This document shows positions 44,060 through 55,900 of a DNA stretch of 64,000 nucleotides, one piece after another; within the stretch, counting starts at the first letter, position 1, and the number at the start of each line of letters is the position of its first letter. Origin of the DNA: Craterostigma plantagineum (lineage: Eukaryota > Streptophyta > Magnoliopsida > Lamiales > Linderniaceae). The DNA lies in NCBI GenBank assembly GCA_027422505.1, contig JAPQWV010000017.1:16307501-16371500 (forward strand). Reading direction: 5' to 3'. Below the pieces are notes generated by a model. That model worked only from the letters and a program-made list of their open reading frames with translations, was not told the origin of the DNA and made no database searches. The translations under genes and the position numbers were made by a program.

Positions 44060-45401
44060 GGGTCGAAGCCGCTCCACGGCTCAGCGTGACCCCACCTCCG
44101 CTCGCCGGTTCGTCAACGGCGACTCCCCACCACGCCAACACTGCTAGCCGCCATGGGGCAATTTACGGACGATACGCAGACGGCATGCTATAGACTGAGG
44201 GCGATGGACTTCATCCTCACGGACCAAATCGACCATGAGACGCTGGCAAAATACCACATCGATCAGCAAGTCGCACAATACTTGCCGCTAAGTGGATGGA
44301 CCTTCTTCTTCAACATCGACGAACCCGCGTACAAAGAGCTAACGATAGAGTTCTTGTCCACCTTTTCCCACGAGGAGTACGACATGAAAACGATCAACTT
44401 TAGGGCATTTAATGAGGAGCACACGGTGGACGTCGACGACTTTTGCCGTGCACTTGGAGTACCAGTCCCATTTTTCGGGCACGACGGACCATTCCCGGAC
44501 ATGCACTATAAGGATTACCTTCAGCGCTATCGACAGGCTTGCTGGGCTGATTCGCGCGACCAGGCGAACTAGAATTCAGCGTGAAGACTTCGAAGGCGTC
44601 TGCACTCAGGAGCCCAGGACTGCGCTACATCCACCGCCTCCTGATGACCTTGCTCACACTGAGGGGCGACTCGCATGGAGCAATCACCCTCCGTGACCTC
44701 TTCTACCTAGCCAAGATGCAGCACGGCGAATGGGTCCACTTGGGGATGGCGCTAGCCCACGCCTTCGGTGCTCATGCGGTAGCCAGAAGCCATGGAAAGA
44801 TCGTCGTGGGAGCATTCATCACCAAAGTCGTCGAGGGACTACAACTGTGGCCAGAGAACCCACCCGAGATGGAAAGAGTCGGCGGGCGCAACCCCCTAAA
44901 CGAGGAGATGCTGGTAAAATGAAGATGCTCGTGAAAGCTTCCACCTGGACTCGCGCGAACAAGGTGTACGTCTAGCACGAGATGTATCGTGGCCACGGAC
45001 CACGTAGACGTCCCCGCCGACCAGCTCTACATCGAGGTCCCTTACCCGATGGAGACAGACACGATCGTCGGGCCTTCAAATTCCTCCGGCTATCACCAGG
45101 GCGAGTCATCCGGCGTCGCCCATATGCATCGACAGCGGATCTCGACGCCCTGCGCCAGGAGATGATGCGCCTGAACCATGAGTCGCTGCAATGCGACGAA
45201 GAAGCCCGGCGTTTTAATGAAGAGACTCGGCGCCGACAGGAAAAGTACGAGCGGTGGAATGAAGAAGCCCACCGCCGGAACCGTGAGGAGCAAGAACGCT
45301 ATGGCCAGGCCCTTCAAGCGATGGACGCCGCGATTAAGCTTACACAACAGTCGATGTCCTACCTTCGACCGAGGCCACCCTCGCCGCCACCACCCCCTTA
45401 G
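44060..45401 (+). pseudogene. Athila ORF1 / envelope-like protein, broken
   Basis: It lies between polymerase and 3' LTR, where Athila elements carry their third ORF. A short first frame begins MGRSRSTAQRD and stops near 44144. The next part (44153-44572) has YKELTIEFLSTF and FRAFNEEHTVDVDDFCRALG, the hallmark of the Athila ORF-1 family. After a stop at 44572 and a frame change it continues with LRYIHRLLMTLLTLRGD, GAITLRDLFYLAKMQ and LGMALAHAFG to 44920. The last part (44982-45401) is an Arg/Glu-rich coiled coil ending in a proline run. The function of the family is unproven; a resemblance to retroviral envelopes has been proposed mainly from position. Confidence 0.8.
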
Positions 45402-47092
45402 TGACGCTTCCTTTTCTTTTCTTTAGCGCTTGCTTGAGTAGTCGTTGGTGTCCATTTTTATTTTGTTTATGACTATGGTGTTTATAACTATGTTTATAAG
45501 ATTAAGCTATGACTACTCTCTTTTTATGTCTATTTCCTTCTTTAGTTAGGCCAGGATATGCATAACGAGTTACGACACAACGACCGCACGCGTTAAGTCA
45601 CGACCACGTCAATTTTTTTCGTCAAGGGAGTTTCGTTCTCTTAAACCTTCGTTTCCCTTTCATTTATTCATTGTTACGTTGAGGATAACATACGTCTTAA
45701 GTGTGGGGAGGGGAAAGTAGGTTGAGAATTTACGTGAAAATTTTTTTATGACGTGTCCGTGAGCTATCAATTTCGTTAGAAAGGCATGAATTATTAAAAT
45801 CAGGCATGATTGTTTGCATCTATCTCAAGTTGGCCTGCATTTTTATGAAATCTTGTGAGCGATTAGAATATGCATGATTGATTGAATCGTGTCTGCTTGA
45901 ATAGATATAGCGCTGCTTTGAGAGATTTGTACACATAACCCTTTTTCGTTGTAAGAAGTTGAGCCTGTCGAGCTTATGCTCATTTTTCTTGGTTGTGTGA
46001 CATGCCTAGTCTATATCTCTCTAGAACTTTCCTGTCTGATACGTGTTGAAACTATTTTTGGTGCGTTAGTGCGGAAATGATGAGGGCATTAGGAAGTAAG
46101 TCCATGGCCAAATTACCCTACCACGACTAATTCCATAGTTAGCCACTTTGAGCCTGAGCCTATTCGTTCATTACCTCATAAATTATAAAAGCCGCTGACC
46201 CGAATAAGCCTCCAGAGATCGTTTGAACCTGAGTAGATTAGAATAAATCAGATGTCGAACTTGAGGGTCACTACTTTAATGTATGATTTAATGTTCTTCT
46301 CTGTTATTCGTGAAATGACTCGATCATACTTGACCGTTTTCTGAAATGACCCGATCCTTACATAAGCATGCCCTTAAACCTTTTGCAAGATATAGGTTTT
46401 GGTAATAAGTATCCCTAGGTACACGGCATTCACTGTGACGATGTTTTCTTTGCAACAAAAGTCAAACCTTGATGTTTAGGGAATAAGGGCAGTGCACAAA
46501 ATTAGAGCATAACTAAGGTGAAAGGGCAGAAAATGAAAGGGAACTGAGTTGAGAGGATCGGGCGGAAAAGTCTAGGATTTCCAGAGCGATAATGTTGAGT
46601 CTTATGTTGGGGCATGTGACTGTCAGTTGACCATGCTATATACTTTGATTTTTCGCTTATGTGTCTTAGCTTTAAGATTACGTGCATCAGTATCCATGCT
46701 TGTCACTTCATTATTATTTGACCCGTTTTGACCCGAAAAGACCCTCAGATTTATGCTTGCCACTTTAAATAGAAGATATGCGATTAACTTGCAAGCCTAT
46801 GGTAGGGGTTGGACTAGCGCACGATTTGAGCGATTCACTATATACTAGCCTATACACTGAGTGATTTGAGCGATTCCTTGTGAGGTATGAGGCTCGATTA
46901 GCAGCGCTAAGGAAGTTCAGGTTGATAGGTGTCGATCATTAGTGTACTGTTCATGATTGTTTGCTTGATTCCATTTTGTGCTTTCTAGCTATGATGATAA
47001 GTTGCGAACAATTGTGTCGTTATCTTGATTTGACGCTTTTTCTGACTCCTAATTTACTTGAGGACAAGCAAATGCTTAAGTGTGGGGAGGTT
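45402..47092 (+). other. 3' untranslated region of PMD-splitting Athila
   Basis: Collinear with 2490-4079. It contains two polypurine-like tracts, at 45699-45713 and 47078-47092, the second adjoining the 3' LTR. No supported gene. Confidence 0.75.
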
Positions 47093-48428
47093 TGATAAAC
47101 GTATTTCAATACGTTTATCGTAGTATTTAATTGGGTTATGATACAGTTTTCATAATCATTTTATGCACTTATTCGCTCTATTTACACCTATTTTGATATT
47201 GAAGGACTTTAGGGCGACTTTCGGGCGAAAAGGAGCGAAAACGGACAGTGAGCTACGAAACCATACAGAACAATGTCACGGCCGTGACTGGTAGTGCATA
47301 AGGCCGTGAACCAAGCAGAGCGTCGAAGCAGAGGCGTCACGGCCGTGAAGCTCAGTGCACTTGGCCGTGACGCAGGGCAGAGAGCGCACGAAGTAAATCG
47401 ATGATGGTCACGGCCGTGAAGGCCCATGTCCCAGGCCGTGACACTAGCGAAAATAGTATAAAAGCCCAAATTCGACCCAAAAAGTGGGGACACCTTCCAG
47501 ATATTAACCCTAACCCATCAAGAATGAAAAAGATCCAAATAAGAACAGGGAATTGCATCCTGGAGCGCAAGAAACGGATCAACAACGAATTCACGCTGAA
47601 TTGAACAAGGAACGAAGATTCATCAACGCTGCCATCCCAGATCCATCAGTACTCAAGATCATGAGTCTTCCTTCCCTGTTTTCTGCTTCCTTCGTTGTTT
47701 TCCCGTTAATTATGAGTAGCTAAATCCCCTCTGTGTTTGGGATTAGATGAACGCTAGGTTAATTCATATTTAAGACATACGTTTATCGTGACTCGTGTGT
47801 TTTGACTATTTATCGATCTATGAAATTGTTTCTTCGCTTTAATATGTCTATGTGTTAAAGTGAATGTGTGGAAAATCGTTTAGGGCAACAACTAAACAAC
47901 GATTAGGTCGTTCATAGATGATAGAATTCAAGTATAGGGCGAAAGCAAATACTCGATCCTCGCCATTAGTAATTACTGAATTTTATATCCCCGCGAGCGT
48001 TTAGGGCGACAGCTCGTGAGTGGGTTGGAAATTACTGCGATCTAGTCTTAATCACGTAGGAACGATATTTCATTGTCTTAGTCGATAATACCTAGCGGGG
48101 TTCGAATTCCGAGCATATCTTTATCATCTGAAAGTACTCTTATCAGTTTTAGTCGTGTTCTTTGAATCTATCGTTTCTTTAGGATCAATTTGTTAGGATT
48201 GTTCATAATATAAACAAACTGCGTATTTTATTTAGGCTAGATATCGAGTCGACGGGTTATTTCTAGTAATCAGTTTATTCCTCGTGTTCGATACTCGTTT
48301 ACTCACTTTACTGCACTACAAATGATAGGTCCACTGCCTATCGCACGCTGGTGATGGTAATTAAGTATTCGTTTTATTTTATCACTTGTCGCACTTGAAA
48401 TCTATATCAGCACATCACGTGTCGATCA
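47093..48428 (+). repeat. 3' LTR of PMD-splitting Athila
   Basis: TGATAAACG...GTCGATCA, 1336 bp, followed by the TSD GCGAT. The array lies at about 47275-47445 and the TATA box at 47457. Hairpins 1-3 run about 47874-48025, with the loop of hairpin 1 mutated to AGGGCAACAAC. Confidence 0.9.
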
Positions 48429-49758
48429 GCGATGCTGCTCTTTGGTGCGGTGATGTTCCCCGATGGTAGCGCGAGAACCGTATCGTTGACCTACCATCAG
48501 CTGTTGGAGGGTATTGATGAGGTGGCCACGTTTAGTTGGAGTAGTGCCGTCCTGGTATTCCTGTACAGAGAGTCTTGTTCGGCATGCGAGCCGAAAAAGC
48601 TTAATATAGGTGGACCCCTACGGCTGTTGCAGGTAAATTATATAGAAACTTTGATTAATTTTATACTTATTTTTAAAATTAATTTAAAACATGTGATTTG
48701 TTATAGGCATGGGCATATGTGAAGATCCTGCCATTTCAGCCAGTTCGTGGTCTTCATCGTATCTCCATGGAGCCCACTATACTCGACGGAATAGTCTTAC
48801 CGATCTCGCAACATGCTGCGAGGTATGGTCGTTCATAAAGTTTGTAATTTTTTTCCTTGTTATATTTATAAATGTTGTGTAAATATAAGATAGGTGGAAC
48901 GCGTTATATGATCACACTACGTCGACAAATTCGAACATACGCACCATCAGCGAGTGCCTTGATCGCCTGCGGGTGCATCAATTTGTATGGGATCCGTACG
49001 ACATGACGCTCCCAGAGATTGTCGCACTTCCTCCCCAGTGCTTGCCGATCGCTTGTCGATCAAGGTGTCCCCTCATCTTCTTCAATATCGTGGAGTGGCA
49101 TTACCCCGAACGAGTCATTCGACAGTTTGGGATTATCCAAAAGATTCTCGTTATACCGCCGTATCGAGATACCAATCTTCATACGTACGAGCGTCGGCAG
49201 CGGTCGGGGATGGATTGGAGAACGCATCATGCAGGCTGTATTGGGTTATGGGAGGAGCGAGAGGAAACCGTCGTTAATTGTCCTTCCACGACTGCACTCA
49301 TGTCGGTGGAGGATGGATATTACGACTAGTTTCATCGAATTACGCGCCTCTACATATCTCCACATGCGATGGAGATGTCACGGGGCTTCCAGATGGGGGA
49401 TGCAGTTTTTATGTCTAGCATCGTAAGTTTAATTTATTTATTAATGTTCTTTGTTTAATATCTCAAATGATATAATTTCCTTATTCACTTTTAGGAACGC
49501 GGGGTTCACGAGGGCCTATGTTACGCGAGGAGCGGCAATTATGACGAGTCGATCCATTTACTGGAGCAGATGGATAATATGCTCATCTCGCGACGCCAGA
49601 TTGGACGGAGCAGTGAGGCCGGACCATCTCACGTACATGAGGCGGGACCATCTCAGGTGCACGAAGCTGTTAACCCGTCCTTCTTTGACGATTTTTTGCC
49701 CTTCTTGCAGTCATTTGCAGCCCAACACAACTCATAGCCAGATTATATGGATCATCAG

Positions 49759-50210
49759 GTATGTTAAATTATTCTAAATTATTTACTAAAGTTTAAATTA
49801 AACATTAATTTAACACATCACATCTTTGGCGTTTATGACACCTTCACCACGACCGCGACGTCCTCGAAGTCCGGTAGATGACGCGGAGCAAGTTAACCGT
49901 CGAGGAAATAGAGTTCGTACGCCAGCTCCTTGTGGGACCGGCGGTCATCTGGCGCATCATCCCTGATAGATCGTTATGTGAAGCTTTTTTTTTTTGTATT
50001 GATTGTTATACGCTTTCGAAAAATTTGAATTTGTGAATTATTATTATTATATTTATGGTTATTATTGTTATTATTAATTTTATTATTGTTAATATTCTTA
50101 TTATTATATTTATTTTTGTTAATATATTAGTTTTATTATTATTATTATTTATTGTTATTCTTATTATTGTATTTATTGTTATTATTATTGTATTTATTGT
50201 TATTATTATT
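49759..50210 (+). other. End of PMD gene and ATT-rich spacer
   Basis: 49828-49967 could be a last PMD exon rich in Arg and Pro, but no clear acceptor was found. 50035-50210 is an imperfect (ATT)n/(TTATTG)n microsatellite bordering the mitochondrial insertion. Confidence 0.45.
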
Positions 50211-50266
50211 TCGACTAGGGTGAAGTCATAACAAGGTAGTCGTAGGGGAACCTGTGGCTGGATAGA
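50211..50266 (+). pseudogene. rrn18: 3' end of mitochondrial 18S rRNA
   Basis: Contains GGTGAAGTCATAACAAGGTA and GGGGAACCTGTGGCTGGAT, the conserved 3' end of small-subunit rRNA in its plant mitochondrial form. Compared with the usual form a few bases look changed (GTCATAAC for GTCGTAAC, GTAGTCG for GTAGCCG). Confidence 0.85.
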
Positions 50267-50309
50267 ATCCTTCGCGATGGAAATGCCCTCTTCCCCCGAC
50301 CAACACAGG

Positions 50310-50386
50310 GCTTAGAGAAAGGGACTGAATAGGTCAGCTGGTTAGACTGAAAATCCTTGTGTCAGGGTTCGAATCCACTTCTAAGC
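50310..50386 (+). other. tRNA-like sequence in mitochondrial spacer
   Basis: The ends GCTTAGA and TCTAAGC form a 7-bp acceptor-like stem; inside are a D-arm-like GGTCAGCTGGTTAGA and a T-arm-like GGGTTCGAATCC. The anticodon stem is not complete, so it is not a functional tRNA gene. Confidence 0.5.
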
Positions 50387-50450
50387 GGGCGAAGGGTCCA
50401 AAGCACACGTAGCCAAAAAGAGTTCCTGTTCATCAATCGGAAATAAAGAC

Positions 50451-50567
50451 AAACCGGGCACTACGGTGAGACGTGAAAACACCCGATCCCATTCCGACCT
50501 CGATATGTGGAATCGTCTTGCGCCATATGTACTGAGATTGTTCGGGAGACATGGTCAAAGCCCGGTG
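50451..50567 (+). pseudogene. rrn5: Mitochondrial 5S rRNA copy
   Basis: AAACCGGGCACTACGGTGAG ... GGTCAAAGCCCGGTGA, about 117 nt, the full length of plant mitochondrial 5S. The sequence looks intact, but it sits in nuclear DNA and is presumed inactive. Confidence 0.9.
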
Positions 50568-50693
50568 AAGAAAAACGTTTCCTTTTGCTTTTGACGATTG
50601 GATCTCTCTATGAATGGAAAAGGGGTGCTTCGGATCGGGAGTAATCACTAGTGATAGAGCAAAACATAGGGGGAGGACAAAGAAAAGATCATA

Positions 50694-51098
50694 ATGAAAC
50701 GAATTGTATCCCTGGATTTCACATCATTTATTATATGCGGTTCTAATCTCGTTGTAGGCATTTTGAACGTAGTCTGGTATCCGGGCGAAGTGGCCTCGCC
50801 TCTCATAATTGTGGGGGGTTCTTCGGCAATCTTTTTTCTTTTCGTCGCTAAAAGTTACGAGGAAAGAAGCCTATCTCTTCTTTCATTTTTTGTGAATAAC
50901 GGAATTCTATTCTATGTATTAAAAATGTCTGATCCGTGCAGCTTCCTTGTGGGGCTATTTCGAATTCTGTTAGCATCTTTTCATCTTTATTTGTGGTTAG
51001 ATGATGATGTTTTCTTTAATGTTATTTATTTATTACTATATTTATTGTTATTATTATTTTATTATTATATAAATAATTATTATTATATTTATTATTAA
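50694..51098 (+). pseudogene. Hydrophobic ORF downstream of rrn5 in the NUMT
   Basis: MKRIVSLDFTSFIICGSNLV opens 134 codons with three to four predicted membrane segments. The last about 30 codons are translated microsatellite outside the mitochondrial part. It is probably a mitochondrial ORF whose true end is lost; not recognised by name. Confidence 0.5.
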
Positions 51099-51109
51099 GA
51101 CCAGCTCAG

Positions 51110-52113
51110 TCATATAGCAATTGCGCGGTCCTTCAAATTTTGTAACAGACCAGTAACCTTTTTTGGCTTGAAGGATGCCCTCAGTCTCCAAGGGCAATCA
51201 GCCGTGTGATCACATTGAACACTCCAATGTGTACTGCTGCTCTCGTTGACGTTATACTCACGTCTAGCAACCCTGATCGAAAAACCGTCGACAGCACGTT
51301 GTGATAGTTTCTTAGTTGGAAAAATCATACCTCGACAAAACATAGGGTTATATCTGTCGTAAAACTCCCCGTAACCACCGTAGTCATCACCACCAGGAGG
51401 TGGCGTTTGGTACGTCTGGAAAAATGGGATGGACTGAAACAGCGTTGGAGCAGCAGAGTCCAGTGGAGTGGTATCATATGGCGCATCGTCGTCGTTGTTC
51501 TCGGCAGGTTCGTTGGGATCAGGTAACTCGGACCGTGGATCCTCATCGTCTGCTTCCGAATCACTAACATCAACATATTCCTCTGGTTTAGGCACGAAAT
51601 CTGGATCGGGTTCTGACACGGATTCCGGCATATTGAATAGAACACCATGCGTGGGCATCTCCAGGGAAACATTGCTAAACCCTGCGTAAATGAGACAATG
51701 TCGGAAAAATCCGGACATATATAACTCGAGGAACCAACTTCAAAATTCCGATGAGGCTCTTCGTTCAAATCAAAACTTGAATTTTCAATTATTTTAACAA
51801 AAACCTCAACACAATTGTTCTTCGAATCGGGATGGATGAAAAATTGTAAATGGTTGTCGTTGGAGAGTTGGAATAACTGATGAAAGAGGCGGGAATGTTG
51901 AAAGTATTCATTTTTCGCCTGGACAATTAACGAACAACGACTGCTATCAGCACCCGTAATTTCGAACAACAATGACATAAACTCTGAAAAATTGGTGTTG
52001 CGACGAATTCGCCTAGACGCAATAGGACGGATACTATAACTGACGACAAAATCGGATGATTGAATTATCTCACCGCCGAAATATACTATGATTTGTACCC
52101 GACTCGACACCAT
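51110..52113 (-). pseudogene. mudrA-like: MuDR-type MULE transposase, N-terminal part only
   Basis: Start MVSSRVQIIVYFGGEIIQSS at 52113. After a frame change near 51720 the acidic linker (DVSDSEADDEDPRSEL) leads to the MuDR DNA-binding region, GMIFPTKKLSQRAVDGFSIR and CDHTADCPWRLRAS (Cys half of the zinc finger). It ends at 51110, so the DDE catalytic domain and the SWIM finger are absent. Normal proteins exceed 600 residues. It lies beside the right terminal repeat and reads inward, the usual MULE arrangement. Confidence 0.8.
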
Positions 52114-52119
52114 TTTTGT

Positions 52120-52636
52120 GTTGCGTTTTAAAAATCGAAAGGGGTGGGGGTATTTATAGAGATGTAAATCGTATGTAATAAATACGAGTTACATGCATTA
52201 TTGCACCAACATGCAAGTCGCACGTAACTCGTAATAATACATACGAGTCACTCTAATATTGCATGAATTATTGCAATAATTCGAGTAACTCGTATCAACT
52301 AAATACGAGATACTCGCATTATTAACTGACATTGAATGGCCATGCAGGGTCGGCCACGAACGTAACTCGCATTTATATTTACGAGTTACGTCCATATTTT
52401 TTGCCACGTCAGGTCAGCGGGCCACCGTGTACGAGTAAATGGAGTAACTCGTATGTTTATTATACGAGTTACAATCTCGTAAAAATGTAATACGAGTTAC
52501 GTGGCAATTTTTTTACACGAAAGCCACGTCAGGTCTGCGGGCCACCTTGTATGAGTAATTCGTATTTATATTATACGAGTTACTAACTCGTAAAAAAATA
52601 GTACGAATTGCTGTATTTTATTAATGGTTTTCGTTT
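52120..52636 (-). repeat. MULE right terminal inverted repeat
   Basis: Many ACGAGTTAC/GTAACTCGT units and the end TTTTATTAATGGTTTTCGTT, inverted relative to 19966-20165. A copia element is inserted close to its outer end. Confidence 0.65.
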
Positions 52637-52904
52637 TGACGCAAATAAAGCCTCCCAAAATAGAGATAAAAGAAATAATCTTATTACTCAATGAAGATGA
52701 ACAAGGAACGAAATATTATTATTCGGGGGATGAGTAAAGATACTAAGGGAATTACATATTTAAACTAGATGACTCATAAAGATAATTAATACGATGCTAA
52801 AGATCAGCTAATCATCTAGCTGATTTATTTGCATAAATAAAGCGTAACTGATGCTAAATATCTTCACAAGATCAAAGCAGCAATAAGTTGCACTAATTCT
52901 GACA
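52637..52904 (-). repeat. 3' LTR of copia element
   Basis: 268 bp, closely matching 57505-57760 apart from small indels. The neighbouring polypurine tract on the minus strand is CTAAGGGAGCC. Confidence 0.88.
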
Positions 52905-52921
52905 GGCTCCCTTAGTGCAAC

Positions 52922-55900
52922 TTATTTGCGAGTGATACCAAGAGCATTGCGGAATCTTTCGAATTTTACTTTGGAAAGCGCCTTAGTAAATACGTCTGCA
53001 ACTTTATTATCTGTCCGTACCTTCTGCAACTCAATATCCTGCGATAATACTTTCTCTCGAACAAAATGATAATGAGTTTCAATGTGCTTTGAACGAGCAT
53101 GAAACACCGGATTTTTAGCAAGTTTTATCGCGCTTTCATTATGACAATAAATCTGTACTGGATGATTGAGTGCAGTGATCATTTCCTGAAAAAGTCTCTT
53201 GAGCCATAAACTTTCTTGAGTAGCCAATGTAGCTGCCACATATTCGGCTTCAACTCGAGAGAGCAACCGTACTTTGCTTTTTGCTACACCATGATATCAT
53301 AGCTGAGCCAAATGTAAAACAGAAACCTGTTGTAGAACGCCTGTCATTTACATCGCCAGCCCAATCTACATCAACGAAACCACTCAAGGAAAATGATTTA
53401 GACTGCTCATACATTAATCCATAACTCCAAGTGCCTTTGATGTAACACAGAATTCTTTTCGCTGCAGTTAAGTAACTCTCACACGGATGATCCATAAACT
53501 GAGAAATAACTCCCACCGAGAATGCAATATCGGGTCTTGTGATAAAATAGACTACCAAAAATTTGACGAAAAACAGTTGCATCTACCAACGGCTTACCTT
53601 CATTTTTTGCTAACTTCAGATTTGGTTCCATGGGAGTAGATTTTGCTTTTGAATTTCCCATGCCAAACCTCTGTAATAAGCTCGATGCATACCTTTTTTG
53701 AGATATAAAGTAGCCATTGCATTTTTCAATTTCCAAACCTAGAAAACAATCTGCTTCTCCTAAACTCTTCATTTCAAAGCGAACTGACAAAGCATCTTGC
53801 GGACGATCAATCCACCGGTAATTAGCATATCATCAACGTAAAACAAAAGCAAGGTGCATGCAGGCGATTTCTTAATAAATAGGCTCGGATCAGCACTTGA
53901 CGATTTAAATCCACAAAAATCAAGATATTGAGTGATCTTACCAAACCAAGCACGAGGAGCTTGCTTGAGACCATATAATGCCTTTTTAAGTTTGCAAACA
54001 TAATCAGGATACTCCTTTGAAACGAAACCTTGCGCCTGCTCCATGAAATTTCACGATCATGCTCTCCATAAAGAAAGGCATTTTTCACGTCGAGTTGCCA
54101 TAACTTCCAGCCTTTTGTTGCAGTAAGAGAGATGATTGCCCGAACTGTTACCATCCTTGCAACAGGACTAAACGTCTCATCATAGTCTCGACCGTATTGC
54201 TGAGAAAAACCACGAGCAACGAGGCGAGCCTTGTGTCTGTCAATCGAGCCATCGGCCTTTTTCTTCAGCTTATAAGCCCACTTACAAGTGATTAGATCAG
54301 CGTCATGCGGCTTTGGTGTAAGCTCCCACGTGTCGTTCTTTTTATGTGCAGAGATTTCGTCCTCCATTGCTTTTTCCCATTCTGAAAAACCTTTAGTTTC
54401 ACTGTACGACTTTGGCTCATTTTCATTACAGTCTCCAATAAAGAAACATGATAAAACAGAAAATTGAGTCATTTCAACTGTAAAATCAGATAAATGATTT
54501 GGTAGCCTTCTCTCCCATGTAGGATTAGTTCTTATGACAACCTCAGTGTTTGTGGTGGTTTCTGTAATTTCTTCAGCCTGAGCGTCTCCCTCATTTGAAG
54601 AATTACACCTTCCTAATGTATAATCATCAGGAAATAGAGCAAGAGTAGTTGCGTTGCTGCTGTCATTTGCATCATCTTTGTAAAATGAAACTTCATCGAA
54701 CACCACATCACGAGAAGTAATAACCTTCTTAGTTTCCAAGTCCATACATCTCCAACCTTTTCTATGAGTATCATAGCCAATAAAAATGCACTTCTTGGCT
54801 TTTGGATCAAGCTTAGTTCGATTAGAGTCTCCAATAAAAATGCATTTCAACTGTACATCTCCAACAAAAATGCACTTCTTGGCTTTTGGATCAAGCTTAG
54901 TTTCACTGTACGACTTTGGCTCATTTTCATTAGAGTCTCCAATAAAGAAACATGATAACAGAAAATTGATTCATTTCAATTGTAAAATCAGATAAATGAC
55001 TTGGTAGCCTTCTCTCCCATGTAGGATTAGTTCTTATGACAACCTCAGTGTTTGTGGTGGTTTCTGTAATTTCTTCAGCCTGAGCGTCTCCCTCATTTGA
55101 AGAATTACACCGTCCTAATGTATAATCATCAGGAAATAGAGCAAGAGTAGTTGCGTTGCTGCTGTCATTTGCATCATCTTTGTAAAATGAAACTTCATCG
55201 AACACCACATCACGAGAAGTAATAACCTTCTTAGTTTCCAAGTCCATACATCTCCAACCTTTTCTATGAGTATCATAGCCAACAAAAATGCACTTCTTGG
55301 CTTTTGGATCAAGCTTAGTTCGATTATGTTTCAATACGTGAACATAGCTAAGGGACCCAAAGACACGAAAATAGCTCACATTAGGTTTGCGATGATAGAG
55401 CAGCTCAAATGGAGATGATTCCGTCCCCGGCCATGGAAGCAATTGATTTACGACATGACAAGCAGTTTGAAAAGCAGCTGCCCATAACTCTCTTGGAAGA
55501 CTCATGCCATGCAACCAAGATAAACAAATAGATGTAAGATGAGCTAACTTACGCTCAGCTACCCCATTTTGCTGCGGGGTTTCTGGGCAAGTCATTTGGC
55601 GGTGAATTCCATGCTCGCTGCAATAATCCATAAAATCCTTTGATAAAAATTCCCCTCCGTTGTCCGTGCGTAAACATTTAACTTTCTTCCCAAATTCTGT
55701 CTCTACCTCATGCTTAAACTGAACGAACTTCGAAAATGCTTCACTTTTGTGCTCTAAAAAATATATCCAGATGAAGCGTGAAAAATCATCGACTATCACC
55801 ATTGCGTACTGAAGCCCAGTATAGCTTGCTGTCCTTGTTGGTCCAATAAATCAGAATAAACCAATTCCAAAACTGCCGAAGCTCTACCTTTGGAAGGTGT

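Larger units (their letters stand above)
21270..48428 (+). mobile_element. Athila-like element with envelope-like ORF, inverted 5' half
   Basis: LTRs at 21270-22631 and 47093-48428 face the same way and are flanked by the perfect 5-bp TSD GCGAT (21265-21269 and 48429-48433), so this is one insertion into the PMD gene. From left to right: 5' LTR, an inverted block (22642-26619) with gag, leader, primer site and LTR fragment, then in plus sense the end of RT, RNase H, a 14-kb copia-like insertion, integrase, envelope-like ORF, 3' region, polypurine tract and 3' LTR. The RT catalytic part is missing. Confidence 0.9.
20734..49967 (+). pseudogene. Plant mobile domain (PMD, MAIN-like) gene, split by a 27-kb Athila
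   Basis: The first part (20734-21269) has PMD signatures LLDKLNDMGLYSVYN, LITALVERWR, HTFHFFVGEATVTL and ILWGLPVDG. It stops at the TSD GCGAT and resumes at 48434 in the same frame once the Athila and one TSD copy are ignored (LLFGAVMFPDGSARTVSLTY). Introns 48633-48706 and 48823-48893 have GT/AG ends. 48894-49422 encodes YERRQRSGMDWRTHHAGC and an in-frame TAG at 49327 where PMD proteins keep Trp. A later exon (49495-49758) has a second TAG near 49735, and the tail may run to 49967. Both stops fit G-to-A or C-to-T changes. PMD proteins of the MAIN/MAIL1 type act in the nucleus in silencing and development; this copy is MULE cargo and inactive. Confidence 0.85.
50211..51005 (+). other. Nuclear insertion of mitochondrial DNA (NUMT), rrn18-rrn5 region
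   Basis: About 795 bp in the order of plant mitochondrial genomes: the last about 55 nt of rrn18, a spacer with a tRNA-like sequence, complete rrn5, then sequence with a hydrophobic ORF. Both sides are ATT-rich simple sequence, as if it entered a microsatellite within the MULE. Confidence 0.88.

Noticed and set aside
50211..50567. Nuclear rRNA genes
   Set aside because: Only the last about 55 nt of the small subunit plus a mitochondrial-type 5S, in mitochondrial order; an organelle insertion.
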